A stretch of DNA of 64,000 nucleotides, taken from the NCBI GenBank assembly GCA_029263415.1, contig JAJCXN010000030.1:59223-123222 (forward strand). The letters run 5' to 3'. The position numbers and the translations under genes are program-made. How positions within the stretch are numbered: the first letter of the stretch is position 1; the number at the start of each line of letters is the position of its first letter. Source of the stretch: Acidobacteriota bacterium. GTDB taxonomy: Bacteria > Acidobacteriota > Thermoanaerobaculia > Multivoradales > Multivoraceae. Below, piece after piece: positions 7,116-15,342 of the stretch. Below the pieces are notes generated by a model. That model did not search any database. It was not told where the DNA came from and worked only from the letters and a program-made list of their open reading frames with translations.

Positions 7116-8876
7116 CTAGAAGGTCGAGAGTCCGGTTTGCTCCATGAATCGATACTTCGCAGCTGAGATCCGAGACTCATCGGCGAAGGCATCGTAGTCC
7201 ACTGTAAAACTCCCGTCCTGGTTGGTCCACAAACGCTCGAAGTAAGCCGTGACCTCACGCGCGAGCTTCGAGGTCTTGGGCATGCGGACCTCGATGTTGG
7301 TTTCGAGGTTGAAGTCATCCAGGTTGCGTCGCGTGTAGTTGGCAGAGCCAAGCAGTAGACGCGACTCGGATTCTTCACAACAGTTCAGGGTGGCCGAGGT
7401 CATCTTGGTATGGAACTGTTCGCCTGAGGTGTTGTACCAACGCACTTCGATTGCGCGGCCGTTGCCCTTCGCGACGGCCTTGGAGGCACGCCGAATCAGC
7501 TCGTTGGCGACCGAGCGGTTGGGGATGCCGCCTTTCTCTCGACCGAACGCGTCTCGGTTCGGGTCGAGGATCAGCCGGATGCGGACGCCGCGAGCTGCGG
7601 CACGCAACAGTGCCTCGACCACGCCACGATGGCCCATGTAAAACATTGCGATGCGCACGTCGTCGCCTTTGTTGGACAAGCGGAGCGTTTCGAACAAAGC
7701 GTCGCGGATCGCGGCTTCGGAAATCACGCGCAACTTCAGAGGCCCTGGTTCGGCGAAACCGCTGGACTCTGTAGCCTCGGCCACGCCAGTCTTAGAGGAA
7801 TCCCCGGGGTTGGCGGGCGCAGGATCGATGATCGTCGGATCTCCCGACTCGACAGGGTCTACGCTCTCGGTATCAGCGGATCCCATTGATCGTTCTAGGG
7901 GAGGAGCCTTGCGAGGCTCGCGCATGGCGTCGGCGATGGCGCTTAGGTCGGCGCCTGAAAAGCCAGCAACCTGGACCTCGCTCTCGAAGAGGTCAAGAGC
8001 GGCCTCGCTTTCGAATCGCAACGCGACATTGGAGTGACCGCTGCTCGCGTCGTGTGGATTAGCGGAGGTGACAAAGCCGGTCACAGTTCCGTCGAAGCGA
8101 CCAGCTACGGCTAGCTTGCGATGATTCGCTTTGAAGTTGAGCAGACGAAACCAGCTGCGTAGCGTGGTGTCATCGTCCGACTCGAACGGGTTCGGAACGA
8201 AGCCACCGCCGGGCTTGTTGCCGAACCAGCTCAAGAGGGTGCGATAGACCACCGAGTAGGTGGGGTTTGAGTCGCGCAGTCGCTCGAGTTTGGTTTCCAC
8301 CACCTGTACTCCAAGCTCCTCGAGTTGCTCGAAGCCAGGATGGTTCTCGCCGCCGTAGACCCGATTGATTGGGTCGGTGACCAGCACAATCGGCATGTCT
8401 GGGTTGTTCTGCTTTGCGCTCACCAGAGCGTTGATCAACTCGCTACTCAATGCCCGAGGAGCGCTGTCTGGATCTCCAGCAAAGTCGTTGATCAAGAAGA
8501 AGTCGAGCGCCAGAAAGCTCTCCGCTTGATCGATCAAGTCGAACAGTGAATCGAAGATCGACTGTTCTCGGATGATCGCGCCGGAAGCATCGGTATAGGT
8601 GATGTCAGCGAGAAACTCAACGGAGCCGGCAGCGACTTCGTGCCACCGCCCCTCGACGTGGGTACCGGGCGGAAGGGCTCGAAAGGAGGAGGTCATGATC
8701 AAGACGATCCATAGCAGGAGCCCGACGCCAAACGCACGCCCGATGCGCTTTGGCAATCGCGGCAGGCTCCAATGCTTGTTGACTTGTTCAGGGCAGTTCT
8801 GTTGGTCAGGAATCGTGCTGCCGATCTCTCCAGCATCCTGTGGCTGCGCATTCTCATGTTTGGTCACTTGGAGCAA
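7116..8876 (-). CDS. phospholipase D-like domain protein, membrane anchored
   Basis: 586 residues from a TTG start with AGGAG just upstream; a GTG three codons later is an alternative. A transmembrane segment lies at about residues 49-65, so the catalytic part should be periplasmic. The first half-site has NHRKLAVAGRFDG (H252, K254), with the following Asp three residues later than in the HxKxxxxD consensus. The second half-site has FHTKM (H489, K491) and the downstream GSANYTRRN (510-518) typical of PLD and cardiolipin synthase enzymes. An acidic, proline-rich linker (about 320-375) separates the halves. It probably cleaves or transfers phosphatidyl groups; the exact substrate cannot be told. 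Confidence 0.88.
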   Translation of the reverse strand: MLQVTKHENAQPQDAGEIGSTIPDQQNCPEQVNKHWSLPRLPKRIGRAFGVGLLLWIVLIMTSSFRALPPGTHVEGRWHEVAAGSVEFLADITYTDASGAIIREQSIFDSLFDLIDQAESFLALDFFLINDFAGDPDSAPRALSSELINALVSAKQNNPDMPIVLVTDPINRVYGGENHPGFEQLEELGVQVVETKLERLRDSNPTYSVVYRTLLSWFGNKPGGGFVPNPFESDDDTTLRSWFRLLNFKANHRKLAVAGRFDGTVTGFVTSANPHDASSGHSNVALRFESEAALDLFESEVQVAGFSGADLSAIADAMREPRKAPPLERSMGSADTESVDPVESGDPTIIDPAPANPGDSSKTGVAEATESSGFAEPGPLKLRVISEAAIRDALFETLRLSNKGDDVRIAMFYMGHRGVVEALLRAAARGVRIRLILDPNRDAFGREKGGIPNRSVANELIRRASKAVAKGNGRAIEVRWYNTSGEQFHTKMTSATLNCCEESESRLLLGSANYTRRNLDDFNLETNIEVRMPKTSKLAREVTAYFERLWTNQDGSFTVDYDAFADESRISAAKYRFMEQTGLSTF

Positions 8877-9219
8877 TCCTCTCCTGGCTGATCAGCGTGT
8901 TCGAGCGATGGCCTATCGTGCTGTGGGCTGGTACGCCATTCAGCAGCGCGGCATTCATCGAATGTGAGAGTGCAACCCACAGCGGTCGGGCGCTTGCGAA
9001 GTTCTCGAGCGATGGTTGGTTGGCCTGACTTGTTCTTGCCCCTACGCGTGCCAAGGCATGTACACCTGCTCAAGATTTAGGTCGTCGAATGGCATCTTTA
9101 CCCACCGAAGCGCCGGCAGTGGTCGGTCGCTTAGGCGTTGGTGCGGTGTTCAGAACAGTCTTGGTTGTGGCCGTGGGCCAGTGGGCGGGAGATGAGCTGA
9201 GCGCCGGTACCTCTGCTAC
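8877..9219. other. gene-free stretch between divergent genes
   Basis: No supported reading frame. It separates the minus-strand PLD gene from the plus-strand sialidase-type remnant. I saw no repeat or clear promoter. Confidence 0.4.
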
Positions 9220-9830
9220 ATGTTCGCATACAGGTTGCTCAAGCTGGCTGGGTCCGTTTCCTTGGGCGGCTTCTTAGCGATGGCTGCCATGGCGGTGCCG
9301 CAAAACCCGGCGCCACAGAACCCGGCGCCACAGAACCCGGCGCCAGAGAGCACAGCCCTGGCCAAGGTTAGCTCGGCATCCATCGAACCGCATACATTGC
9401 CGATTCTGGTAGGAGCGGCGTTGACTCCACTGGCTCACCTGCTGATCGAGGTGACGGGGTCTGAGGGCACCGCTACGCTGACTTCGGTTGTGGTGGAGAT
9501 GAGCAGCAGTAGCGAGCTCTTTGAGAGCGTGCAGGTGCTGAGCGTCGGCGATCGAGACCGATTGTCGACGGCGGCGAATCCGGACCCGTTTGCCGGTGCC
9601 GAGCCCTTTCCTTTGCCCCCGCCGGCCGGTGTCGGATGGTGTTCTCAGGCACGCTGAGTCTTGGCGCAGGGATTCACCACCTGTGGCTCGCAGCGTCAGT
9701 TCGTTCGGACGCCAACATCGACCAGGCGGTGTTCGCCACCATTAGCAGCGCGACGATGGCCGATCCGGATTCCCACTCAGTGCCCGTCGACTCACTCAGT
9801 GCCCGTCGACTCGCCGACGGAACCAGCTAG
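9220..9830 (+). pseudogene. BNR-associated (sialidase-type) N-terminal domain, frameshifted and truncated
   Basis: The first frame (9220-9657) gives a signal peptide, a linker and strands VGAALTPLAHLLIEVTGSEG / TATLTSVVVEM, resembling the immunoglobulin-like domain found in front of bacterial sialidase propellers. The match continues in a second frame from 9636 as VFSGTLSLGAGIHHLWLAAS and VRSDANIDQAVFATI, so a one-base change near 9630 broke the gene. No BNR catalytic propeller follows. Two tandem duplications are present: a 15-bp unit three times at 9301-9345 (Pro-rich QNPAP repeats) and a 19-bp unit twice at 9775-9812, the second not a multiple of three. Confidence 0.7.
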
Positions 9831-9946
9831 CCAACGAATGGGCCTTGCTCTGCGCCAACAAGGTGACGACGGTGCCTACAGTTCGAGGTGCACGAATGCC
9901 GAGCAGTCCTATGTAGCCGACGAGGGTTGCGCGCCGCGAACACGCA

Positions 9947-10918
9947 TCATAACGCCGCACCCGGCGCCTTGACGCCGAGATTCGGAAGCGCGGCCTCGAT
10001 GCGAGAACGCTGCTCCTCCAGGAAGGCAGGCAGCTTGAGGGAGGAGCCGAGAGAGTCGGCCGCTTCGTCGACAGTGAACCCTGGAGGGTCCGTCGCGATC
10101 TCAAACAGCACTCCGCCTGGCTCGCGGAAGTAGATCGAGCGGAAGTACTGCCGGTCCATCACCGGTGAAACCTGGCTGCCGTACTCCGCGAGATGTGACT
10201 GCCAATCGAGTTCGCTCGCGTCGTCTCGAATTCGGAAGGCGATGTGATGCACAGCCCCGGCACCTGATCTGCCGTGCTGGTTCATTGTCTCAAGGTCGAG
10301 CAGAGCGCCTAGCGGTCCTTGCGCGATGCGGAAGCGAGTGGTTGCTCCTTCTTGCGCGACTTCGCTGAAGCCTAAAGCCTTGCTCAAGAAGCTGGCAGTA
10401 AGAGAGCCTTCGGCCGTACTCAGTGTCACCCCACGAAGGCCTCTAATCGCAAATCTCTCGTCGATCGGAGAAGCATGCGAGCCAAGCCAAGCATCGAGCT
10501 TCTCGGCGCCCGGCGATTCGACCAACTCCAGGCGCATGCCGTCGGGATCAAGCAACGTCAGCACGAGTTCACCGAACCGCTCTTTCGGGGGTTCTACGGT
10601 GACCTGCGCAGCTCGCAACCGATCGTGCCAATAGGTAGAGCTGCCAGGCGGCACTAGGTAAGAGGTCGTGGTTGCCTGTCCCGCACCAGCGGTTCCGCGC
10701 CGTGCGCCTGGCCACGGGAAGAAAGTGAGAATCGAGCCGGGCTCTCCGCCCTCATTGCCGTAGTAGAGATGGTAGGTGTTGGGCTCATCGAAGTTCACCG
10801 TCTTCTTGACCAGCCGCTGGCCCAACACCTCTGTATAGAAAGCGTGGTTGGCTCCTGGGTCACCGGCAATCGCGGTCACATGATGCAGTCCGCTGAGTGG
10901 CACACTTGGTCTATTCAT
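9947..10918 (-). CDS. ring-cleaving dioxygenase of the VOC superfamily (MhqO-like)
   Basis: About 323 residues from the ATG at 10918 (an in-frame start exists 25 codons upstream, but the conserved sequence begins here: MNRPSVPLSGLHHVTAIAGD). Two vicinal-oxygen-chelate modules are visible. Likely metal ligands are the His in GLHHVTAI (module 1), the His in GAVHHIAFRI and the Glu in GGVLFEIATDPPGF (module 2). YFRSIYFREPGG is the typical strand-loop before the last ligand. Family members are hydroquinone or catechol extradiol dioxygenases, often induced by quinone stress. It is followed on the same strand side by the pirin remnant, and pirins act on quercetin-like aromatics, so the neighbourhood once had an aromatic-stress theme. 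Confidence 0.9.
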   Translation of the reverse strand: MNRPSVPLSGLHHVTAIAGDPGANHAFYTEVLGQRLVKKTVNFDEPNTYHLYYGNEGGEPGSILTFFPWPGARRGTAGAGQATTTSYLVPPGSSTYWHDRLRAAQVTVEPPKERFGELVLTLLDPDGMRLELVESPGAEKLDAWLGSHASPIDERFAIRGLRGVTLSTAEGSLTASFLSKALGFSEVAQEGATTRFRIAQGPLGALLDLETMNQHGRSGAGAVHHIAFRIRDDASELDWQSHLAEYGSQVSPVMDRQYFRSIYFREPGGVLFEIATDPPGFTVDEAADSLGSSLKLPAFLEEQRSRIEAALPNLGVKAPGAAL

Positions 10919-11011
10919 TTCGGTAGGCCTCTCCTCGATCTGAGTTTTTCTCAGGACTAGCTGGCACAAGCAACGCTTCTGGGTGGAGCGCACGGGATTT
11001 GTGACTCTTGA

Positions 11012-11302
11012 TCATGGCGTGGCCTCGCGGCTGGGTAGCAGCCTTGCTTTCTTGGGCAATGGGATGAACTCGTCGTCTCCCGGGACCTTGTCGAACCGGT
11101 TGCTCTTCCAGTCGCTCTTCCCTTGCTCGATTAAGTCCTGCGAAGAGGCGACGAAGTTCCACCAAAGGTACCGAGGGCCGTCCATGGGCTCGCCGCCGAG
11201 GAACATGCACCGGCTGGCTCCCCTGGACTTGAGGGTGATCTCATCGCCGGGCCTTAGCACTAGCAGCCGACCAGCCTGGTAGATGTTGCCGGCAATCTCC
11301 AC
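11012..11302 (-). pseudogene. pirin family protein, C-terminal half only
   Basis: The frame encodes the pirin C-terminal cupin almost perfectly: GRLLVLRPGDEITLKSRG, MFLGGEPMDGPRYLWWNFVA, then KSDWKSNRFDKVPGDDEFIP. The N-terminal cupin with the metal-binding His/Glu residues is missing: the homology begins at the GTG at 11302, which touches the truncated LysR gene on the other strand. Pirins are normally about 230-290 residues; 96 remain. Without the metal-binding domain it cannot act as a pirin. Confidence 0.88.
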
Positions 11303-11307
11303 GGCGG

Positions 11308-11957
11308 ATGAGCTTTGGTGTTCGCCACCTCGCTCCCGCCGCGAGCGAGTTCGTTAGCCGGCATCCAGATGTCGAGTTTGATCTCGACTTGAACGACCGC
11401 AAAGTGAATCTCTTGGAGGAGGGTTTTGATCTGGGCATTCGGATCGCCGATCTGGAGGACTCGAGTTTCATCGCCCGACGCATCGCGGTCGCGACCCACG
11501 TGGTGTGCGCCGCTCCAGACTACATCACCTCGCACGGACGGCCGCGCTCTCCAGACGACCTGCGCGAGCACCGTTGCTTGGCATACGGCAACTCTCTTTC
11601 CCCGGTACCTGGCGTTACCTGGCCCCCGGGGGCGCCGCGGGCGCGGTTGAGGTGCCAATTGGATTGCGGGCGACGAGCGGCGACTTCTTAGCGGCGCTCG
11701 CCTGCGCCGGTGGTGGCATCGTCATGGAGCCGGACTTCATTGTGCACGACGCACTCGAGCGCGGCGACCTCGAACCGTTGCTCACGGAGTATCGGTGGCC
11801 TGAACTCGGCATCTACGCGATCTATCCGCCAACGCGCTTCCTGTCGCGTCGCGTTCGCGATTTCGTGGACTTCGTCAGCGACCGCTTCGGAGCCGATCCG
11901 TACTGGTCAACGACTCGCACCACCACAGGCCCTGGCGCGGTGGGGCCGGGGGCTTGA
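11308..11957 (+). pseudogene. LysR-type regulator, effector domain only, frameshifted
   Basis: The frame from 11308 begins in the middle of a LysR effector-binding domain (MSFGVRHLAPAASEFVSRHP, FDLDLNDRKVNLLEEGFDLG, IRIADLEDSSFIARRI). The N-terminal helix-turn-helix is absent. Around 11600-11630 the match shifts frame and continues as VPIGLRATSGDFLAALACAG, GIVMEPDFIVHDALERGDL and FLSRRVRDFVDFVSDRFG to 11957. It therefore has two lesions: loss of the DNA-binding part and a frameshift. A divergent pirin/LysR pair is a common arrangement, so the missing pieces are exactly those facing each other across the lost promoter. Confidence 0.88.
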
Positions 11958-12121
11958 GTGCTCCTCGAAGAGGTCCACCGAGCCGCTCAGCAAACCAGGA
12001 GCGGTACTGGCGGTCCCAGGCAGATCAGCACCGCTCGATCAAGTCGACGGAGTTTCCTTTGGACAGCGTGCCTGGAGCAGTCTCGGTAGGTCGATGCTCG
12101 CCAGCAGAGAGTCGGTAAGAC

Positions 12122-12934
12122 TCAGTCTCCGAGCCGGATGGAGAGACCGATCCCCAAGAACCAGTCGTCGCCGCGATCGTTGAGGCCGACTCCAGTGTAG
12201 GCATCGAGCTGGATCGTGGGACGCACCAAGTACGAGAACCCGCCATCGATGCTGTGAGCCGGTCCGCCAGGCTCGCTCAAGGCGACATCCCCGAAGACTT
12301 CGACGAACGCGCCCCAGCGATCAGTGAGGCCGAAACCCATCGCTACGGTGTAGATCCCGCGTGCCAGGGTCGTCGTGTTTCCGGTCGCGTCGCGGGCCGT
12401 ACCCCACTCGGCACCGAAGTTGTAGCCGATGCTCACCCGGTCGCTGAGGGTGTGAGCCATTGACAGGCGAAAATACGGATCCGCCCGATCACTTGTGAAC
12501 TGGTCGTCACCCACGGGAACTGAGGTGCCGGCGAGTAGTGCCATCTCCGGAATGCGGCCGCTTTCACTCCGGAGCCGCAGCTTGAAGCCTAGGTCGCCAT
12601 CGCCGATGCCGTCGGCTCTGGAGGTTGAGCGCTGCCCCTGAGTTGTGAAGTCGGTCTCCGAGTCGACGAACCCGGTCCACCCCACCCGCAGCTCGAACCG
12701 CTCGCTCAGACCGATGCGTGCGAGCGTACCGGGACCCTCGAGCACCTCGCTGTCGAGGCCATCCTCGTCGTTTGCGGTGAACAAGAACCCGGTCTCGATC
12801 TGCACCCGGCCCTTGCCGGCGACCGCGGCGGATTCGGTCTGGTCAGGGCGATCGGTGATCAGCTCGTCGGCGGCCAACGGAGCAGCGATCAAGAGTAGTA
12901 GCGTGATGGCGATAGTGTTTTTCAACGGACCCAC
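12122..12934 (-). CDS. outer-membrane barrel protein (MetA-pathway phenol degradation type)
   Basis: 270 residues with a signal peptide (MGPLKNTIAITLLLLIAAPLA, cut after AADE) followed directly by ITDRPDQTESA, the hallmark start of the Phenol_MetA_deg barrel family. Alternating amphipathic strands fill the rest (RVQIETGFLF, RFELRVGWTGF, YFRLSMAHTLSDRVSIGYNF) and it ends in a strand, GIGLSIRLGD. Such proteins form outer-membrane channels for aromatic or other small molecules. Its start overlaps the PhnE-like permease by 13 bases, making it the last gene of a five-gene operon, where it would provide the outer-membrane entry step. Confidence 0.85.
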   Translation of the reverse strand: MGPLKNTIAITLLLLIAAPLAADELITDRPDQTESAAVAGKGRVQIETGFLFTANDEDGLDSEVLEGPGTLARIGLSERFELRVGWTGFVDSETDFTTQGQRSTSRADGIGDGDLGFKLRLRSESGRIPEMALLAGTSVPVGDDQFTSDRADPYFRLSMAHTLSDRVSIGYNFGAEWGTARDATGNTTTLARGIYTVAMGFGLTDRWGAFVEVFGDVALSEPGGPAHSIDGGFSYLVRPTIQLDAYTGVGLNDRGDDWFLGIGLSIRLGD

Positions 12935-13701
12935 TTCCTAATCCAGAATGTCATGTTGTCGAGTGCGACCACCATCACGACGATGACGGTGAGGAGAACC
13001 GCCACGCGCTCGTACTGAAAGCCACGGACGTAGAGTTGGATGTAGTAGCCGATTCCTCCGGCGCCCACGAGGCCTAAGACGGCGGCGTCGCGAAAGTTCA
13101 TCTCAAGCCGGTAGACGGTGAAGGCCACGACCTGCGGGATCGACTGCGGCAAGAGGCCGTAACGCAGGGTCTGGCCCTTGGTCGCTCCGGTGCCTGACAC
13201 CGCTTCGAGGATTCCGGGGTCGGCGGTCTCAAACTCCTCGGCGTAGAACTTGCCCAGCATGCCGATCGAGTGAAATGCGATCGCCAGCATGCCGGGGAAC
13301 GGGCCGAGACCGACCGCGCTCACAAACAGCATGGCCACGACGATCAATGGAACCGATCGGATCAGGCCGAGCAGCAGCTTCATCGGTTGCGCGATCCACG
13401 GTGGCGAGACGTTGGACGCAGCAAGAAAGCCGACTGGCAACGAGAAGACGACCGCCAACGCAGTGCCCGCAAGCGCGATCATCAACGTTTCGATGGCCGA
13501 CTTGAGAACCAGCGTGGTCACGCTCCAGTCCGGTGGCACCAGGCGTGCGAAGAACTCGCTGAAGCGCGGGCCCGACGACACCAGCACCCCGAGGTCGAAC
13601 TCCGACCAGCGGAGTGCCCAGAAGAGGAGCCCGCTAATCGCCAACCAGACGAAGGTCTGAGCCTGAAGCCGTCGGCGGTGTGCCCGTCTCAGGTTGCTCA
13701 T
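12922..13701 (-). CDS. phnE: ABC transporter permease, PhnE-like
   Basis: 259 residues from the ATG at 13701, chosen because AAAGGAG lies 9 bases upstream; the longer frame adds an unlikely N-terminus. Six hydrophobic segments are visible. The permease EAA-type loop that contacts the ATPase is present around EAVSGTGATKGQTLRYGLLP and QSIPQVVAFTVYRLEMNFRD, followed by AAVLGLVGAGGIGYYIQL, very characteristic of PhnE. It overlaps the PhnC-like gene by 68 bases and the barrel gene by 13. It would move phosphonate, phosphite or a similar anion across the inner membrane. No C-P lyase or phosphite dehydrogenase gene lies nearby, so the substrate is open. Confidence 0.92.
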   Translation of the reverse strand: MSNLRRAHRRRLQAQTFVWLAISGLLFWALRWSEFDLGVLVSSGPRFSEFFARLVPPDWSVTTLVLKSAIETLMIALAGTALAVVFSLPVGFLAASNVSPPWIAQPMKLLLGLIRSVPLIVVAMLFVSAVGLGPFPGMLAIAFHSIGMLGKFYAEEFETADPGILEAVSGTGATKGQTLRYGLLPQSIPQVVAFTVYRLEMNFRDAAVLGLVGAGGIGYYIQLYVRGFQYERVAVLLTVIVVMVVALDNMTFWIRKWVR

Positions 13702-14467
13702 CGCGCATTTCTCCTTTGGGCTGGGCCCGATAGACCAGCTCAGCGTGTTGTTTGGTGAAACCATCGGGCGATCCGTCGTAGACCAGCCGGCCGTTTGCTA
13801 GACCAACGAAGCGGGTGGCGAAACGGCGGGCGAGTTCGGGTTGGTGGAGGTTGACGATCAGCGTGATACCGCGCCGCGCAACGCACTCGACCAGCAGCTC
13901 AAGGGCGTCCTCGGCTAGCTCCGGATCGAGCGCCGAGACCGGCTCGTCTGCGACGATGATGTCGGCGTCCTGCATCAGAGCCCGAGCGATGGCAGTTCGT
14001 TGCCGTTGGCCGCCTGAGAGTGTTTCGACCCGACGGTAGCCGAGCCCCCCCAGTTCGACTTCCTCCAGGATCGACTCGGCCTTCTCCCACTCCTCACCCG
14101 GGTACCATCCCAGGTACGACCGCCAGGGTGAGACCCGGCCCAGGCAACCATGGAGAACATTGTCAACGACATCGAGACGAGGAACCAGAAAGTACTCCTG
14201 GTCGATCATCGCGATCCGTCGCTGGGTTTCTCGCCGGGAGTCTTTAGCCGTGGGGTCGTTGCCGAACACCCTGACAGTGCCGGTCGAGGGCTTGAGTCGT
14301 CCCTTGATGAGCCTCGACAAAGTGGTTTTGCCGGAGCCGCTGTGGCCAAGCACGAAGACGCGCTCTCCGGCCCTCATCTCCAGGTGTTCGAGGTCGAGAG
14401 CGAGTGTCCTCCCGAAGAGAAGATGAACGTCGCGAAGGCGGATCGCGGGGTCGAGGGTAGCGTTCAT
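13634..14467 (-). CDS. phnC: ABC transporter ATP-binding protein, PhnC-like
   Basis: 277 residues. Walker A is GHSGSGKTT (about 40-48), the signature is LSGGQRQR, Walker B is IIVADEP followed by the D-loop SALDP, and the switch His is in VNLHQPELA. The spacing and PhnC-like segment (DQEYFLVPRLDVVDNVLHG, then WRSYLG) fit the phosphonate/phosphite importer branch. The start overlaps the stop of the binding protein gene by 4 bases (ATGA) and the C-terminus overlaps the permease gene. It energises import for the PhnD/PhnE pair. Confidence 0.93.
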   Translation of the reverse strand: MNATLDPAIRLRDVHLLFGRTLALDLEHLEMRAGERVFVLGHSGSGKTTLSRLIKGRLKPSTGTVRVFGNDPTAKDSRRETQRRIAMIDQEYFLVPRLDVVDNVLHGCLGRVSPWRSYLGWYPGEEWEKAESILEEVELGGLGYRRVETLSGGQRQRTAIARALMQDADIIVADEPVSALDPELAEDALELLVECVARRGITLIVNLHQPELARRFATRFVGLANGRLVYDGSPDGFTKQHAELVYRAQPKGEMRDEQPETGTPPTASGSDLRLVGD

Positions 14468-15342
14468 TCTTTGATGAACTCGAACTCGCGAGCCAGCTCC
14501 TCGACTTCGTTGTAGGTGTTCTCATCGGCGGTGACGTAGCCATCTACGTTGTAGAGGTGCTTGAGTAGGCCCGTGTTCTCACCCTCGTTGAGCGCCAGCA
14601 GCGCTTCTTGGAGGGCCTTGACGCTCGCCTTGTCGAGCGACTTGCGCACGAAGACGCCGTGTGACGGAATCGGCCGTGAATCGGCCAGCGAGACGACGTC
14701 GTTTCGCTCGTTGCCGCGCAGCAGGTTGAATGCGTACTGACCGACGCCGACGGCGTCGACAAACTTATTCAAGACCGCCCGCATAGCCTGCTCGTCACCT
14801 CCGGCGAAGTAGATCTTGCCAAAGAAGCGATCTGCATCGTCGCGGCGATCGATCAAGCCCGCTGACCTAAATGCGTCGAGCGGGTATAGGTAGCCGGATG
14901 ACGAAATCGGATCGACGAAGGCGATGGTTTTGCCGCGCAGCGCGTCGAGCGAGCCGATGCCACTGTCCTTGCGAACGAAGATCCGCGAGACGTAGGTTGG
15001 AGAACCGTTGTAGACCTCGCCGAGGATTGGGTAGACCCCCGCCTGCTGGTGCGCGATGACGTACTGCAGCGGGCCCATGAAGCCAGCGTCGGCGGTCTGG
15101 TTGCGCAGAGCCTCGACCACGCCGGCGTAGTCGGTGGCTGCGAAGTACTTCACCGGGCGCTGGAGGCGCTCCTCAAGGTAGTCGATGACCGGCTGGACAT
15201 CGTCGAGTAGTTGGTCGGGGTTCTGATAGGCGATAAAAACCAGGCGCAGTGGCTCGTCCGTGGCGCTGGATGCTGGAGCGTTGCTCAGGAACGCCAGGAA
15301 CAGGATCGGCAGCAGTGTGCGCCATCTTCTGGAATTCTTCAT
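14464..15342 (-). CDS. phnD: periplasmic binding protein, PhnD-like
   Basis: 292 residues with a signal peptide (RRWRTLLPILFLAFLSNAPA, then SSATDEP). The PhnD-like fold is recognisable: IAYQNPDQLLDDVQPVIDYL, YFAATDYAGVVEALRNQTAD, then AGFMGPLQYVIAHQQAG and the ligand-loop region KTIAFVDPISSSGYLYPL. PhnD proteins bind oxyanions such as phosphonate, phosphite or phosphate through a Ser/Thr-rich loop; SSSGY here supplies the hydroxyls. It overlaps the ATPase gene by 4 bases and the upstream cytochrome gene by 4 bases, so it is fully coupled to both. An iron-type or other ligand is possible given the redox partner. Confidence 0.9.
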   Translation of the reverse strand: MKNSRRWRTLLPILFLAFLSNAPASSATDEPLRLVFIAYQNPDQLLDDVQPVIDYLEERLQRPVKYFAATDYAGVVEALRNQTADAGFMGPLQYVIAHQQAGVYPILGEVYNGSPTYVSRIFVRKDSGIGSLDALRGKTIAFVDPISSSGYLYPLDAFRSAGLIDRRDDADRFFGKIYFAGGDEQAMRAVLNKFVDAVGVGQYAFNLLRGNERNDVVSLADSRPIPSHGVFVRKSLDKASVKALQEALLALNEGENTGLLKHLYNVDGYVTADENTYNEVEELAREFEFIKE

